A DNA stretch of 64,000 nt. It comes from Prorocentrum cordatum (taxonomy: Eukaryota; Sar; Dinophyceae; Prorocentrales; Prorocentraceae). The notes under the pieces are model-generated. The model saw only the letters and a program-made list of their open reading frames with translations, did not search any database and had not been told where the DNA came from. Every line of letters begins with the position of its first letter. Position 1 is the stretch's first letter. Of the stretch, positions 63,416 through 64,000 are shown piece by piece. The position numbers were made by a program, and so were the translations under genes. The stretch covers positions 63,501-127,500 of the forward strand of contig CAUYUJ010018312.1 of the NCBI GenBank assembly GCA_963575745.1, in the 5' to 3' direction.

Positions 63416-64000
63416 TCTCTCGCGCCCTGACAAGACGAGTCCCCTGAGAAGTTAGCTTCGGAGTGGGACCTCCTTACTGCGTGCAGCAGCATCACGGCAG
63501 ACTTGTGGGCGGGGAGGGCGTCGGAGTGGGAGGGGGAGCAAGGATCGCGATGCACGTAGTCCTCCACGCGGGCGTGATCCCGGACAACACCCTAGGAGCG
63601 TACTTGTTCTAATGGTTATCTCTGCCTACTCGTTTTTTCTATCATGGGTTTTCTTACGCTCTCAACATGAGGTGGCAAACCCACTCCTTCTTCGGGGGGG
63701 GCCCTTCTTCCTGTTTCTTTTCCTGGCTCCTTCCTGGCGGCGCTGGGACGTGCAACACAATGGAGTTCCGGGGGAGGCCGTTGGGATTCCCTTGGGATCC
63801 TTCCTCCGTCTTTGGGCTCTGGGGGCAGGAGGTTGTTGCGCCTGATCATCGCGCGACCTCTTCTTGGGCTCTGTACTAGTCTCGCTTCCTGGCTTCATGA
63901 TCCTTCGTGGCCGCCACTCTTCATGGCGTCTCGTAGAGGTTACCCGGATAATCCAGGACAGCGCTCTAGGAGCCCACTCCTCTCCATGGAGTCCTGTCCC
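63416..64000. other. No gene recognised
   Basis: Ordinary-looking mixed sequence. Open frames overlap on both strands and none carries a motif. Confidence 0.4.

Overview
The window looks like nuclear DNA from a dinoflagellate. The main reason is the dinoflagellate spliced-leader (DinoSL) sequence, CCGTAGCCATTTTGGCTC-AAG. It is present as one exact 21-nt genomic copy at 11402-11422, as an exact copy followed by two truncated copies at 47008-47058, and as degraded copies upstream of at least five other genes. GC-rich coding sequence, very high microsatellite content, non-LTR retrotransposon remains of the endonuclease / reverse transcriptase / Zn-finger / RNase H type, and a non-canonical GC-AG intron fit the same assignment. 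No rRNA, tRNA, organellar or bacterial operon signal was seen. The species cannot be named from the sequence.

Layout. 1-655: 5' part of a minus-strand PLP-dependent ACC-synthase-like aminotransferase. 0.8-9.6 kb: gene-poor, with small terminal-inverted-repeat (TIR) elements, foldback elements, dispersed repeats and large trinucleotide arrays. 9.68-11.44 kb: an intact SL-tagged retrogene for a secreted protein (signal peptide, PTPY repeats, vWF-D-like domain), bounded by a 19-bp target-site duplication (TSD) and an oligo(T) tract. 11.4-25 kb: repeats, a minus-strand LINE 3' remnant (16.9-18 kb), another TIR-element copy with its TSD, and one orphan plus-strand coding segment (22.6-23.0 kb). 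25.0-43.7 kb: a block in which all six recognisable genes lie on the minus strand and are separated by arrays of a 32-bp minisatellite and by clusters of a second, longer satellite. Two of these genes encode a DDE-type transposase and a C48/Ulp1-like cysteine peptidase; the other four are unrecognised. 44.3-47.1 kb: a second SL retrogene, for a multi-membrane protein, with three nested SL relics, a 14-16 bp TSD and a 12-nt oligo(T) tract. 47-58.8 kb: TIR elements, a poly-G/C inverted block, a long TG array and trinucleotide arrays. 58.9-63.2 kb: a plus-strand degenerate LINE.

How the parts relate. Two SL retrogenes are proven by structure (SL relic, gene, oligo-A, TSD). This shows mature trans-spliced mRNAs being copied back into the genome, and the triple SL records repeated cycles. 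Inside the 25-43.7 kb block, four of six genes also carry degraded SL relics just 5' of their ATG. Two genes contain short introns (170 and 185 bp) whose ends are inverted repeats, which resembles introner-type intron gain by small DNA transposons. The block is bracketed by an inverted 13-mer beside TA-rich DNA, so it is a candidate for one large composite mobile element of about 18.7 kb. That is the least explained and most interesting structure here.

Most long open frames in the window are translations of microsatellites or minisatellites and were not annotated as genes.
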